Source of the DNA: Paraburkholderia phosphatilytica
GTDB taxonomy: Bacteria > Pseudomonadota > Gammaproteobacteria > Burkholderiales > Burkholderiaceae
Length of the DNA stretch: 43,786 bases
Assembly: GCF_003443895.1 (NCBI RefSeq)
Contig: NZ_QQOA01000053.1
Coordinates: 1-43,786 of the forward strand
Direction: 5' to 3'
Shown here piece by piece: positions 1-8,244 of the stretch. How positions within the stretch are numbered: position 1 is the stretch's first letter; each line of letters opens with the position of its first letter. The position numbers and the translations under genes were made by a program. The notes under the pieces are model-generated. The model had not been told where the DNA came from and ran no database searches. It saw only the letters and a program-made list of their open reading frames with translations.

Positions 1-111
1 CTGCTGGACCGTCACCCGGTGGCCCTGGGCGACGTATTTCTTCACCGTCTCGGGCGTCGCGGCGACGCGGGTTTCGTTCGCCCGCGTCTCGGCAGGGATG
101 CCGATTTTCAT
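1..111 (-). CDS. pntA: NAD(P) transhydrogenase subunit alpha, N-terminal fragment
   Basis: Only the first 37 codons lie inside the window; the gene runs off its left edge. The translation begins MKIGIPAETRANETRVA and continues through TPETVKKY and GHRVTVQ, the characteristic start of the proton-translocating Re/Si-specific NAD(P)+ transhydrogenase alpha subunit, also shared with the related alanine dehydrogenase family. PntA with PntB couples hydride transfer from NADH to NADP+ to proton entry across the inner membrane. The ATG at 111-109 is preceded by a strong GGAGGAA ribosome site. The MKIGIPxE start with the ANETRVA motif favours PntA over alanine dehydrogenase, but the nucleotide-binding and membrane parts are not visible. 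Confidence 0.85.
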   Translation of the reverse strand, partial: MKIGIPAETRANETRVAATPETVKKYVAQGHRVTVQQ

Positions 112-416
112 GCGTTCCTCCATTGATGAACCAGCGCGAGCGTACGTCGATGCAAGCGGGAAACACAAAGACCTAATTCCTCTAACGGAATAGCGAACCC
201 TTATGGCTGTCATCTATCGCGCGCACGACGCATCGGCACACGCTCCTGAAGCGGCCTGGATAACCGCCAACGCCATAAAAATCCGTTATCGGGCTAAAGC
301 GAATCAGTCTTGGCCGATCCGCACAGCCGACGGTAGCCTGCTACGCGCGAGAGTCGCATTTCTCCGCCGGCATAGACATGCCAGCCATCTCAACACAAGC
401 ATCCAGGAGAACCATC
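112..416. other. Non-coding divergent region between pntA and the 2-ketoacid reductase
   Basis: About 305 bp separate the two divergent starts. It carries the pntA ribosome site next to 111, the 28-bp element at 164-191 described separately, and at 403-408 the AGGAGA ribosome site of the plus-strand gene. An open frame beginning at 203 crosses into the next gene out of frame and shows no family resemblance, so I do not call it. No clear sigma70 promoter was picked out. Confidence 0.5.
164..191 (-). promoter_or_regulatory. 28-bp shared element upstream of pntA (copy 1)
   Basis: Read on the minus strand this begins ATTCCGTTAGAGGAAT and ends TCTTTGTG. A second copy with 21 of 28 identical positions lies upstream of the aminotransferase at 4581-4608, also on the minus strand. 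Both copies sit 50-60 bp before the start codon (52 and 56 bp). The first half is a short dyad (ATTCC...GGAAT), as expected of a regulator half-site pair, for example LysR type. Function is inferred only from the repetition and spacing. Confidence 0.45.
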
Positions 417-1427
417 ATGCGGGAGTCCGTGCTCGTCACGCGCGCCACCTTTCCGAGTATCACCGATCGCTTGCGCGAGCATTTCGACGTGCTCGACAAC
501 TCCAGCGATACGATATGGAGCCAACCCGAACTCATCCAGCGTCTGCAGAACCGGTCGGGCGCCGTCGTTCACGGAAGCGACCGCATCGATGGAACCTTGC
601 TCGATGCATGTCCGCAACTGCGCGCCGTCTGCAACATCGGCGTTGGCTACAACAACATCGACGTGGAAGCCTGCACGCTTCGCCGGGTTCTGGTCACCAA
701 TACGCCCGACGTGTTGACGGATACGACGGCCGACTTCGGATTCGCGCTGTTGATGGCAACCGCGCGCCGCATCACCGAATCCGAGCACTTCGTTCGACGC
801 GGCGACTGGACGATCACCGGACGTTACGACATGTTCGTCGGATCGGATATTCACGACACGACCCTCGGCATCCTCGGCATGGGGCGCATCGGCCAGGCGA
901 TTGCGCGCCGAGGCGCGTTCGGCTTCGATATGCGCGTGATCTACCATAACCGCTCGAGGCTCGCCCCCGACGTCGAAGCGAGCCATCGCGCGCACTACGT
1001 CGACAAAGACACGCTGCTGCGCGAAAGCGATCACCTGGTCATCGTCGTTCCGTACTCGAAGAGTTCGCATCATGCCATAGCAACGCGGGAGCTTGCGTTG
1101 ATGAAGCGTACGGCCACGCTCGTCAACATCGCTCGCGGCGGTGTAGTCGACGATGCCGCGCTCGCGCTCGCGCTTAACGAACACCGAATCGCGGCGGCCG
1201 GTCTCGACGTGTTCGAAGGTGAACCCCGCGTTCACCCCGATCTGCTCGATGCGTCGAATGTCGTGTTGACCCCGCATATCGGCAGCGCGTCCGTGGCGAC
1301 GCGACACGCGATGGCGTCGCTGGCCACCGACAACCTGATCGCCGCTTTGGCACCGAACGCGCCCACGCGGGTGCCGCCCACTCCTGTGAATCCAGAGGTC
1401 CTGCAATCATGGGACTTGCCCAAATGA
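417..1427 (+). CDS. D-2-hydroxyacid dehydrogenase, probable 2-ketogluconate/glyoxylate reductase
   Basis: A 336-residue NAD(P)H-dependent reductase of the D-isomer 2-hydroxyacid dehydrogenase family. The Rossmann loop reads GILGMGRIG near residues 151-159. The catalytic Arg (NIARGG, about R240), Glu (DVFEGEP, about E269) and His (LTPHIGS, about H287) are all present. I start at ATG 417 because AGGAGA lies at 403-408; the reading frame is open upstream to 378 but has no ribosome site there. The next gene, a gluconokinase, overlaps it by 19 bp. Together they suggest 2-keto-D-gluconate reduction to gluconate followed by phosphorylation. Glyoxylate or hydroxypyruvate reductase is the main alternative. 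Confidence 0.88.
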   Translation: MRESVLVTRATFPSITDRLREHFDVLDNSSDTIWSQPELIQRLQNRSGAVVHGSDRIDGTLLDACPQLRAVCNIGVGYNNIDVEACTLRRVLVTNTPDVLTDTTADFGFALLMATARRITESEHFVRRGDWTITGRYDMFVGSDIHDTTLGILGMGRIGQAIARRGAFGFDMRVIYHNRSRLAPDVEASHRAHYVDKDTLLRESDHLVIVVPYSKSSHHAIATRELALMKRTATLVNIARGGVVDDAALALALNEHRIAAAGLDVFEGEPRVHPDLLDASNVVLTPHIGSASVATRHAMASLATDNLIAALAPNAPTRVPPTPVNPEVLQSWDLPK

Positions 1428-1951
1428 CAGGCCCCGGCGAACCCGGCGGCGGTGCGTCAGCGATCAGGGTACTGGTGATGGGCGTCTCCGGATCCGGCAA
1501 ATCGACATTGGCGGCAAGCCTTTCCGCCGCACTCGGGGCGGTCTTCATCGAAGGCGACGATCATCACTCTGCTTCGAGCCAGGACAAGATGCGCAGCGGC
1601 ATCGCACTGAATGACGACGATCGTATGCCCTGGCTGATTCGTCTCGGTACCCTGGCTGCATCGCAAACCACGAACGTCGTGCTCTCTTGCTCCGCGCTGA
1701 AGACTGCGTATCGATCCGCACTCAGAGCCATGATTCCGGGCCTGAAGATCGTGTTTCTTGAACTCGATCTTCAGACTGCGCACAGGCGCGTCTCCGTCCG
1801 CAGCAACCACACATTCCCCGCCACGCTGGTGGCCAACCAGTTCGCGACGCTCGAATCGCCCGCGGGCGAGCCCGGCGTCCTGAGCCTGTCCGCCACCGAT
1901 TGCGAAGCCGACCAGCTGCGCGCAGCGATGCACTGGTTGACGCCCACCTGA
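1409..1951 (+). CDS. Gluconokinase
   Basis: A 180-residue P-loop kinase of the GntK/IdnK type that phosphorylates D-gluconate to 6-phosphogluconate with ATP. The Walker A loop GVSGSGKS lies at about residues 25-32. The family block EGDxHH...KM...G..L.D.DR.PWL follows (EGDDHH at about 48-53, then DKMRSGIALNDDDRMPWL). Length is usual for the family. The first ATG (1409) has AGAGG about ten bases upstream; a second ATG at 1424 forms an ATGA overlap with the preceding stop and is a possible alternative start. Co-translation with the upstream reductase supports a gluconate/2-ketogluconate role. The SASS stretch after EGDDHH departs from the usual P..N wording of the family. Confidence 0.9.
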   Translation: MGLAQMTGPGEPGGGASAIRVLVMGVSGSGKSTLAASLSAALGAVFIEGDDHHSASSQDKMRSGIALNDDDRMPWLIRLGTLAASQTTNVVLSCSALKTAYRSALRAMIPGLKIVFLELDLQTAHRRVSVRSNHTFPATLVANQFATLESPAGEPGVLSLSATDCEADQLRAAMHWLTPT

Positions 1952-1997
1952 TCGGCGTTCGACGATGCCGTTCCGACATCGACGCGCGCGCCGTCGA

Positions 1998-2035
1998 TAA
2001 AAAGCAGCAGCCCTGGAATTCCTGAATTCCAGGGC
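1998..2035 (-). terminator. Terminator hairpin downstream of the porin gene
   Basis: A perfect 12-bp inverted repeat, GCCCTGGAATTC at 2010-2021 and GAATTCCAGGGC at 2024-2035, is separated by only two bases. On the minus strand the stem is followed within a few bases by a run of T (the AAAAA at 1999-2003 on the plus strand). That is the layout of an intrinsic terminator for the porin transcript. It may also stop the gluconokinase transcript coming from the other side. Confidence 0.75.
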
Positions 2036-2083
2036 CGCTCAACGGCGCCTTAGTCGCACCACCCTCCCCTCGGAGTTCCTGCC

Positions 2084-3187
2084 TTAGAACCGGTGCCGCA
2101 ACCCAACGAACGTTTCGAGCACGCTGTTGTAGCCGTGAATCGGCATCGTAAAGTTCGGGTTCGAAGCCAGGGTCGTCCACGCGCCCGTGAAGTGGTTGTA
2201 GTCGAACCCGGCGTAGACGTCCGTTCGCTTGCTGAACAGATAATCGACCACCGGGCCCGTCGTGATGCGGGTCCCGCTGGTACCGGCGTGGTGCATGAAG
2301 TCGACGTACACCGGCAGCCTGATGTCGATATTCGGCGTCACCAGATAGTCGCCCGCCACCGAGAACGAATCGTTCTTGTAGTCGGCGGGCCAGACGTGGC
2401 TGTAGATATAGTTGGCGTAGAGCTTGAACTTCGAGAACGCGTACGTCGCGCCGATGGCAGCCGCCTTCTGCGTGCTGTCCGGAATCGTGATGCCGTAGTA
2501 CGTGCTGCCGTACGTCGAGGTGGCGGGCGTCAAGCCGCCGATGTCGTTGACCACGACATACGCGCCGTTCACCGTAAGCGGGCCGTTCGCGTAGGTGAAC
2601 GAGACTTCCGGCGAAGACGCATGGTGGAAATCGCCTGCCACGCCACCGAGCGTGTACTGGCCACGCAAGGTGATCCCGGCGAACTGCGGAGACGTGTACC
2701 GGATTGAATTATCCAACCGGGCTCCGGCGGTCTCGCCCGCCGCCTGGAACGCGAAGGTCTGCGAGTAGTTGGCGAGACTGAACACGTCGTTGGACGCAAC
2801 CGTCTCGTGAATGAGCGCGTATTGACGACCGACGGTCACCGTGCCGTACGGGCTCGACAGGCCGACGAATGCCGTACGGCCGAAGATGCGCGTCGCACCA
2901 GCCGGCGTGGCTTGTTGCAGTGCGCCGGTGTTCGGCGTAAATCCCGATTCGAGCTGGAAGACCGCTTTCATTCCGCCGCCGAGATCCTCGCTGCCGAGCA
3001 TGCCCCAGCGGTCGCTCGACAGCGCGCCGCCGTTGCCCATCGTGTAAAGCTTGCCGCCGGTCGCCGTCTGATGGGTATCCATCCGGATGCCGACATCGAG
3101 AATACCGTACAGCGTGACGCTGGACTGCGCCGAAGCAATCGACGAAAAGGCTCCAAACATCAGTAATACTAATAATTTTTGTTTCAT
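2084..3187 (-). CDS. Gram-negative porin (OmpC-like, porin_4 family)
   Basis: A 367-residue outer-membrane general porin of the betaproteobacterial type, forming a trimeric 16-stranded barrel for diffusion of small solutes. The signal peptide occupies about residues 1-20 (hydrophobic core then SIASA) and the mature protein begins QSSVTLYG. The body shows the family wording RWGMLGSEDLGGGMKAVFQLE, GRTAFVGLSSPYGTVTVGRQY and PQFAGITLRGQY. It ends with a C-terminal Phe (GLRHRF), the recognition mark for the BAM machinery. It lies 128 bp after the aminotransferase on the same strand and may have its own promoter there. Substrate preference cannot be told. Confidence 0.92.
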   Translation of the reverse strand: MKQKLLVLLMFGAFSSIASAQSSVTLYGILDVGIRMDTHQTATGGKLYTMGNGGALSSDRWGMLGSEDLGGGMKAVFQLESGFTPNTGALQQATPAGATRIFGRTAFVGLSSPYGTVTVGRQYALIHETVASNDVFSLANYSQTFAFQAAGETAGARLDNSIRYTSPQFAGITLRGQYTLGGVAGDFHHASSPEVSFTYANGPLTVNGAYVVVNDIGGLTPATSTYGSTYYGITIPDSTQKAAAIGATYAFSKFKLYANYIYSHVWPADYKNDSFSVAGDYLVTPNIDIRLPVYVDFMHHAGTSGTRITTGPVVDYLFSKRTDVYAGFDYNHFTGAWTTLASNPNFTMPIHGYNSVLETFVGLRHRF

Positions 3188-3315
3188 TTTTTCCCCTGAC
3201 TATGCATGGATGAATCACGCTATTGCACTTGCTCTCCCGGACAGGAACGATTCGAATCCGCTCCCGTCCGGCGCCTGCTCTCGTCCGATGTACGGCGTTG
3301 CCCCGAGGCACCCCA

Positions 3316-4524
3316 TCACACCAGTTCGCTCACCGCCCTTTCGATCTTTCTGCAGCCTTCTTCGATCACGTCGATGCCTGTCGCGATCGACATCCGGAAA
3401 TAGGGCGACACGCCATACGCCGATCCCGCGACGAGCACGACGCCGGCGGTTTCGATGAGATAGAGCACGAAGTCGCTGTCGCTGCCGATCACCTCGCCGG
3501 ACCGCATCCGCTTCCCGATCACGCCCGCGCAGTTGACGAACAGATAGAAGGCCCCGGCTGGCGCCGCGCAGCGCAGACCCGGAATGGCGTTCAACAGCGC
3601 CACTGCCCGGTCTCGCCGCTTGCGGTAGATCTGTACGGCTTCGGCGATGCTGCCCTGATCGCCCTGCAGCGCCGCAAGCGCAGCGGCCTGACTGACCGAC
3701 GAAGCGCAACTGGTCGACTGCGATTGCAGCGTGTCCATCGCGGCGATGATGTCGGAAGGACCTGCCGCATAGCCGATCCGCCATCCCGTCATCGCGTAGG
3801 TCTTCGATACGCCGTTCACGACGACCGTCCGGTCGCGGAGCGCGGGCTCGATCGCCGCGATGTGGGGATTGCCCTCGGCGTCGTAACGGATGTGTTCGTA
3901 GATGTCGTCAGTCAGCACGAGGACGTCGGGATGCCGTAGCAGGACGTCCGCAAGGGCCCGCAACTCACTGGCCGTGTACGAAGCCCCGGTAGGATTGCTC
4001 GGCGAATTCAGGATCAGCCAACGCGTGCGAGCGGTGATGGCGGACTCGAGCAGGTCCGGTGTGACCTTGAAGCCGGCGGACTCATCGCACGCCATGATGA
4101 CCGGCACACCCTCGCACGCCACGACCATATCCGGGTACGAAACCCAGTACGGCGCGGGAATCAGGACTTCGTCGCCAGGCTCGACCGAAACCGCCAGCGC
4201 GTTGAAGATCGCGTGCTTCGCCCCGCACGTGACGATGATCTGCTTCGGGTCGAAGCGCAGATCGTTCTCTTGCGCAAGCTTCTCGGCGATCGCGGTCCGA
4301 AGGGCGATGGCTCCTGCCGTCTGCGTATAGCGGGTCTCGCCGCGCTCCACCGCCTCGGCCGCCGCCCGCCTGATGTGCGGTGGCGTCGGAAAATCCGGCT
4401 CGCCAATGGCGAGGTTGACGATCGCGCGGCCCTGGCGGCGCAGTTCCGCGGCACGATCGGCCGCGGCGCTGCTCGGCGATGTCTTGATGCGCTGCATCCG
4501 CGACGCGATGCGGGATGAACTCAC
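3316..4524 (-). CDS. Pyridoxal-phosphate aminotransferase, class I (aspartate aminotransferase type)
   Basis: A 402-residue fold-type I PLP enzyme. The substrate/cofactor block NSPSNPTG lies at about residues 173-180, the PLP-binding lysine sits in VSKTYAMTGWRIGY (about K241), and YFRMSIAT near the end carries the carboxylate-binding Arg. The wording fits the 1-gamma aspartate/prephenate aminotransferase group, though substrate is not provable here. I start at GTG 4524 because AAGGAG stands six bases upstream; the frame extends to 4572 without a ribosome site. The porin follows downstream. Divergently, across 244 bp, stand two LysR regulators, one of which may control it, and the 28-bp element lies in this gap. 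Confidence 0.88.
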   Translation of the reverse strand: MSSSRIASRMQRIKTSPSSAAADRAAELRRQGRAIVNLAIGEPDFPTPPHIRRAAAEAVERGETRYTQTAGAIALRTAIAEKLAQENDLRFDPKQIIVTCGAKHAIFNALAVSVEPGDEVLIPAPYWVSYPDMVVACEGVPVIMACDESAGFKVTPDLLESAITARTRWLILNSPSNPTGASYTASELRALADVLLRHPDVLVLTDDIYEHIRYDAEGNPHIAAIEPALRDRTVVVNGVSKTYAMTGWRIGYAAGPSDIIAAMDTLQSQSTSCASSVSQAAALAALQGDQGSIAEAVQIYRKRRDRAVALLNAIPGLRCAAPAGAFYLFVNCAGVIGKRMRSGEVIGSDSDFVLYLIETAGVVLVAGSAYGVSPYFRMSIATGIDVIEEGCRKIERAVSELV

Positions 4525-4580
4525 TCTACGCTCCTTGTCTGCACGGTATGCCAGGCAAGTTAAGCGTGCCAAATTCTTCG

Positions 4581-4608
4581 CACAAAGATGGATTCGCTCT
4601 AGCGGAAT
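4581..4608 (-). promoter_or_regulatory. 28-bp shared element upstream of the aminotransferase (copy 2)
   Basis: On the minus strand it begins ATTCCGCTAGAGCGAAT and ends TCTTTGTG, matching the pntA-proximal copy at 21 of 28 positions. It sits 56 bp before the GTG start and inside the divergent gap shared with the LysR pair. This makes it a candidate binding site for one of those regulators. The role is inference. Confidence 0.45.
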
Positions 4609-4768
4609 CGTATTCGCTTATACCCAGGCCGCTTCCGCTGATACTGGCGAGCGCGACGGCCATAGCGCGCGATTCTCATTATTTTTCCGGATGTCGAATT
4701 GACGCCGCATGCCTTACGATTCCCGGCATCGATTGTCGAATCATGCGCGAATCGCAGGGCGGAAGGCC

Positions 4769-5731
4769 GTGAACCTCAGACGTTTGAAGTATTTCGTGAA
4801 GATCGTCGATCTGGGCAGCCTGACGCAGGCCTCCGAGATCCTTCATATTGCGCAGCCCGCCCTGAGCCAGCAACTGATGATTCTGGAAGGCGAATTCCGG
4901 CACCAGCTCCTCACGCGCACGAAACGCGGCGTGACGCCCACGGAGGCCGGTCTCACGCTGTACCGTCACGCGCAGATCGTGCTCCGTCAGCTCGAACAGG
5001 CGCGCAGCGACATGGACAAGCGCGACGACTCGCTGGTCGGCAAGGTCTCCATCGGGCTCGCACCAGGCACCGCCGCATCGACGCTGTCGCTTCCGCTGCT
5101 GAAGACGGTGCGCGCGCAGCATCCCGGCATCCTGCTTTACCTGAACGAGAGTTTCGGTACCACGCTCAGCGAACTGATCGTCAATGGCCGCATGGACATG
5201 GCTGTGCTCTATGGCGACCATGCGTCGCATGGCCTCGCGTTCCGGCGTCTGAAAGGGGAAGAGCTGTTTCTGGTCACGCCACGCAACATGGCCATGCCGG
5301 CGGGGCCCATCCCGATGTCCATGTTGCAGGATGTCGATCTGATGTTGCCGAGCCCTTATAACTACCTTCGCAAATATATCGACGACGCGTTGTCGATCGC
5401 GCGAGTGAGGCCTCGAATCGTGGCCGAGATCGAATCGGCATCCCCACTTTCGTCGGCGATCCGGGAGGGGATCGGCGCCACGATCCTGCCGGACTCGGCT
5501 GCCCGCATCATCGCGAACGCGGGAGACGGCATCCAGCGCCGCCTGGTGGCGCCGAGAATAGAAGCGCCGTTGTCGATCTGCGTCTCCGACCATCTTCCGC
5601 TTTCGGAGCCGGCGGTCGCGGTCCAGCAGATTCTCCTCGACCTGATCTCGAACCTGTCGCTGGACTCCGATGTGTGCGCCGGTTCCAAAGATGTTCAATG
5701 CGATCGGAAAGCGACGGAACAGCATTCATGA
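4769..5731 (+). CDS. LysR-family transcriptional regulator (first of a coupled pair)
   Basis: A 320-residue LysR regulator. The N-terminal winged helix-turn-helix starts NLRRLKYFVKIVDLGSLTQA and includes HIAQPALSQQL; the co-inducer domain fills residues of about 90-300. I start at GTG 4769, just after GGAAGG and at the usual LysR N-terminus; the frame extends upstream to 4709 without family sequence. Its stop overlaps the next LysR start as ATGA, so the two are translated together. They are divergent from the aminotransferase-porin pair, the usual arrangement for a LysR target. The effector is unknown. Confidence 0.9.
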   Translation: MNLRRLKYFVKIVDLGSLTQASEILHIAQPALSQQLMILEGEFRHQLLTRTKRGVTPTEAGLTLYRHAQIVLRQLEQARSDMDKRDDSLVGKVSIGLAPGTAASTLSLPLLKTVRAQHPGILLYLNESFGTTLSELIVNGRMDMAVLYGDHASHGLAFRRLKGEELFLVTPRNMAMPAGPIPMSMLQDVDLMLPSPYNYLRKYIDDALSIARVRPRIVAEIESASPLSSAIREGIGATILPDSAARIIANAGDGIQRRLVAPRIEAPLSICVSDHLPLSEPAVAVQQILLDLISNLSLDSDVCAGSKDVQCDRKATEQHS

Positions 5732-6696
5732 CCATCAACTTCAAGCTGTTGAAAAGCTTCGTCGCGGCGGTCGAGCTGGAGAGCATGTCGGGCGCGGCCA
5801 GTCACCTGCATATCGCGCAGCCCGCGCTGAGTCAGCACGTCAGCCTGCTGGAGAAACACTTCGGGCAGAAGCTGTTGATCCGGACCAACGTCGGCGTGCA
5901 GCCGACTCACGCGGGCAAAGAGTTGTACCGTCACGCACTCGCCATTCTCGACCAGCTCGACAAGGCAGAAATCGACGTCACGCGATCGGCCAACGTGATT
6001 TCCGGCAATGTGCGGGTCGGCATTGCGACGTACAGCACCACGTCGTCGATCCTCTCGATCCCGCTGCTCAAGTCGATCAGACGCGACTATCCGGACATCA
6101 ACCTGTTCCTCAACGACAATTTCGGTCTGGTGTTGAGCGAGATGGTCATTACCGGTCGCATGGACATGGCGATCATTTACGCGTCGCAGCCCATCAAAGG
6201 CGTCGTGTTGCAGCCGCTCCTCGAAGAAGAACTGTTCCTGATCGCGCCGCCTCACATGGATCTGCCGCCCGACATCGACGGCGCGATTCCGCTCACGGCG
6301 CTGGAAAGCGTCGAACTGCTGCTGCCAGGCCGCACACATTTCCTGCGGCAGATGATCGAGAAGTCGTTCGCGGATGCTGGAATCAAACCGCTCGTCGCGG
6401 CGGAAATCGAATCGGAAGCGACGTTGCGCGATGCGATCGAGGCCGGGCTTGGCGCGACCATTCTGCCGTGGGCACTGGCCAGCACGTTTTCTGAAACCCA
6501 ACGGCCGCTCACCCGCCGTTTGATCGATCCGACTCTGCGCGCGACGGTTTCGCTCTGCGTGTCGGACAGCCTGCCGGTCTCGGAAGCGGCACAGGCAGTG
6601 CGCGGCGCGCTTGCGCAGCTGGTCGGTGATCTCGTTGCCGAGCAGCGTTTCGTTGGCGTGAGCGCGCCCGCTCGTGCGGGCGCGCTGATCGATTGA
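5728..6696 (+). CDS. LysR-family transcriptional regulator (second of a coupled pair)
   Basis: A 322-residue LysR regulator clearly paralogous to the preceding one. Both share HIAQPALSQ, the block around TLSxLxLxK...LNExFG...SEMxxxGRMDMAxxY, and a closely matching C-terminus (VSLCVSDSLPVSE here, LSICVSDHLPLSE there). The start ATG 5728 overlaps the upstream stop by the ATGA arrangement. It converges on the hydantoinase/aldolase operon and could control that or the divergent aminotransferase. Two different full-length LysR proteins in one transcript suggests duplication followed by divergence, possibly with heteromer formation. Confidence 0.9.
   Translation: MTINFKLLKSFVAAVELESMSGAASHLHIAQPALSQHVSLLEKHFGQKLLIRTNVGVQPTHAGKELYRHALAILDQLDKAEIDVTRSANVISGNVRVGIATYSTTSSILSIPLLKSIRRDYPDINLFLNDNFGLVLSEMVITGRMDMAIIYASQPIKGVVLQPLLEEELFLIAPPHMDLPPDIDGAIPLTALESVELLLPGRTHFLRQMIEKSFADAGIKPLVAAEIESEATLRDAIEAGLGATILPWALASTFSETQRPLTRRLIDPTLRATVSLCVSDSLPVSEAAQAVRGALAQLVGDLVAEQRFVGVSAPARAGALID
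6661..6686. terminator. GC-rich hairpin at the LysR stop
   Basis: A perfect 11-bp stem, AGCGCGCCCGC and GCGGGCGCGCT, with a TCGT loop, covering the last codons of the second LysR gene. It lies between converging genes and has no T-run, so it may act as a two-way pause or Rho-assisted stop rather than a classic intrinsic terminator. Confidence 0.5.
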
Positions 6697-6697
6697 C

Positions 6698-6716
6698 GCG
6701 GCCGCGTTGCGGCCGC
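6698..6716. terminator. Second hairpin between converging genes
   Basis: GCGGCCGC at 6698-6705 and again at 6709-6716 (self-complementary) form an 8-bp stem with a 3-base loop, in the 31-bp gap between the LysR stop and the aldolase stop. No T-run is seen on either side. Confidence 0.45.
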
Positions 6717-6727
6717 CGGTTCCACTG

Positions 6728-7432
6728 CTACACCGCTTGCCCGGACAACCCGCGCATCAGCTTCACGCCATCCGCCACGAAAGGATCGGCGTGGTAGTAC
6801 AGAAGCTGGGCGCCGGCCTTCACCAGATGCTCGACGTTCTCCTTCACCACCAGCGTGCCCGCATGCTTGCCCGCCTGACGGATCCGGCCCAGCGTGCGGT
6901 CGACCAGGTCGAGCACCGGCTGCGGACGGCGCGCGCCGGGCGCAACGTTCGGCGAATAGCCCATCGATTGCGACAGATCACCGGGGCCGACGAAGAACAC
7001 ATCGATCCCTTCCACCTTCAGGATCTCGTCGAGATTCTCCACGGCCTGCGTCGACTCGATCATCACGACGACCAGCCGGTTCTCGAAGTCGTCAGGGCAC
7101 GCGTAGCGGATCGTGGCGACGACTTCGCGCGCGCTGTCGGCGGTATGCACGAGCGGGACCATCACGCCATCGGCGCCGCAGTTGAGGCAACGCGTAATGG
7201 TCGAGCGATCCTGGCTCTGCGGACGCACGATCGTATAGCCGCCGCCGAAGCGCGCCGCTTTTGCCATCAATTGAAGCTGGTCGAAACCAGCGGCACCGTG
7301 TTCGCAGTCGACGAAGATCGAATCCACGCCTGAGCGAGTCAGCTTCTCGGCAAGCGTCACTGAAACGTGATTCGGGTTCACCATCAGAACGGACTGCCCG
7401 TTCGCGAGTCGTTGCTTAAGCGTTGTGCTCAT
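6728..7432 (-). CDS. HpcH/HpaI-type aldolase
   Basis: A 234-residue class II (metal-dependent) aldolase of the HpcH/HpaI/2-dehydro-3-deoxyglucarate aldolase family, which cleaves 4-hydroxy-2-oxo acids to pyruvate and an aldehyde. FVDCEHG places His at residue 45 and IVRP places Arg at residue 70, the same positions as the catalytic pair known in HpaI. VVMIES and FFVGPGDLSQSMG supply the metal and phosphate-loop residues. The start at 7432 has AGGAAA upstream and overlaps the preceding SDR stop by ATGA; the longer open frame to 7942 is the SDR read out of frame. It is the last gene of the liv-hyu run. Confidence 0.88.
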   Translation of the reverse strand: MSTTLKQRLANGQSVLMVNPNHVSVTLAEKLTRSGVDSIFVDCEHGAAGFDQLQLMAKAARFGGGYTIVRPQSQDRSTITRCLNCGADGVMVPLVHTADSAREVVATIRYACPDDFENRLVVVMIESTQAVENLDEILKVEGIDVFFVGPGDLSQSMGYSPNVAPGARRPQPVLDLVDRTLGRIRQAGKHAGTLVVKENVEHLVKAGAQLLYYHADPFVADGVKLMRGLSGQAV

Positions 7433-8244
7433 GCTTGCTTTCCTGGTACGTTTGCGGGCGCAACGCCATCGGGCGCGCCGAGCCAGCGGCTGATTTCCGT
7501 GTCCGGTCCCTGGTCGCGCTGCAAGGTCGGGCTGATCACGAGTTCCTCGATCGTGGTTCGCGCCGGCAACGTGCAACACAGCAGCACCGCCTGCGCGACG
7601 TCGTCCGGACTGACCATCGCCGCGCGCTCCTCGGCGCTCGGCGGGCGTACGCGGGTATCCATGATCGGCGTGTTGACCTCGCCGGGCAAAATCGTCGTGG
7701 AGCGGATGTGGTTGTTGCGGAACGTCGAGTGCAGATAGGTCATCAGGTTGCGCACGCCGGCTTTCGCGGCGCCATAGGGCGCACCGCCGAGCAGGCTCGG
7801 GCGCACCGCTGCGAGCGAAGACACGGTGATCACCGTGCCGCCGCCGCGGGCCAGCATGCCCGGAAGCACCGCCTGGATCAGCACGTAGACCGCGGTCAGA
7901 TTCACCGACACGGTCGAGTCCCAGTCCGCTTCGTCGATCCACTGGATATTGCGGACCCGGCTCGACGCTCCCGCGTTGTTGACGAGGATGTCGACGGTGC
8001 CGAGCTCCGCTTCCACCCAGCGCACCATGTCGATCATCTCGGCACGCTTCTGCAGGTCGACCTGGCGAGCGTATGCCTGACCGCCGGCCGCACCGATCTC
8101 GCGCGCTACAGCTTCGAGCGTATCCAGCCGCCGGCCGACCACCACGACCCGCGCACCTTCGGCGGCGAGTCGTAGCGCGGTCGAGCGGCCAATGCCCGAA
8201 CCGCCGCCCGTGACGATCGCAATCTGTCTGTCGAGCGCGCCCAT
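7429..8244 (-). CDS. Short-chain dehydrogenase/reductase (SDR)
   Basis: A 271-residue classical SDR. The cofactor loop TGGGSGIG lies at about residues 13-20, NNAG follows DILV, the catalytic Ser is in VITVSSLAAV and the Tyr/Lys pair in YGAAKAG. GRRLDTL after the second strand, with Arg at the cofactor-discriminating place, hints at NADP use. The start directly abuts the upstream hyuB stop (TAAATG) and its stop overlaps the aldolase start, so it is part of the operon. It probably oxidises or reduces a pathway intermediate; the substrate cannot be named. Confidence 0.9.
   Translation of the reverse strand: MGALDRQIAIVTGGGSGIGRSTALRLAAEGARVVVVGRRLDTLEAVAREIGAAGGQAYARQVDLQKRAEMIDMVRWVEAELGTVDILVNNAGASSRVRNIQWIDEADWDSTVSVNLTAVYVLIQAVLPGMLARGGGTVITVSSLAAVRPSLLGGAPYGAAKAGVRNLMTYLHSTFRNNHIRSTTILPGEVNTPIMDTRVRPPSAEERAAMVSPDDVAQAVLLCCTLPARTTIEELVISPTLQRDQGPDTEISRWLGAPDGVAPANVPGKQA

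Noticed and set aside
203..949. 248-codon plus-strand open frame overlapping the 2-ketoacid reductase
   Set aside because: Out of frame with a well-supported enzyme, Arg/His-rich without family resemblance; a typical GC-rich shadow.
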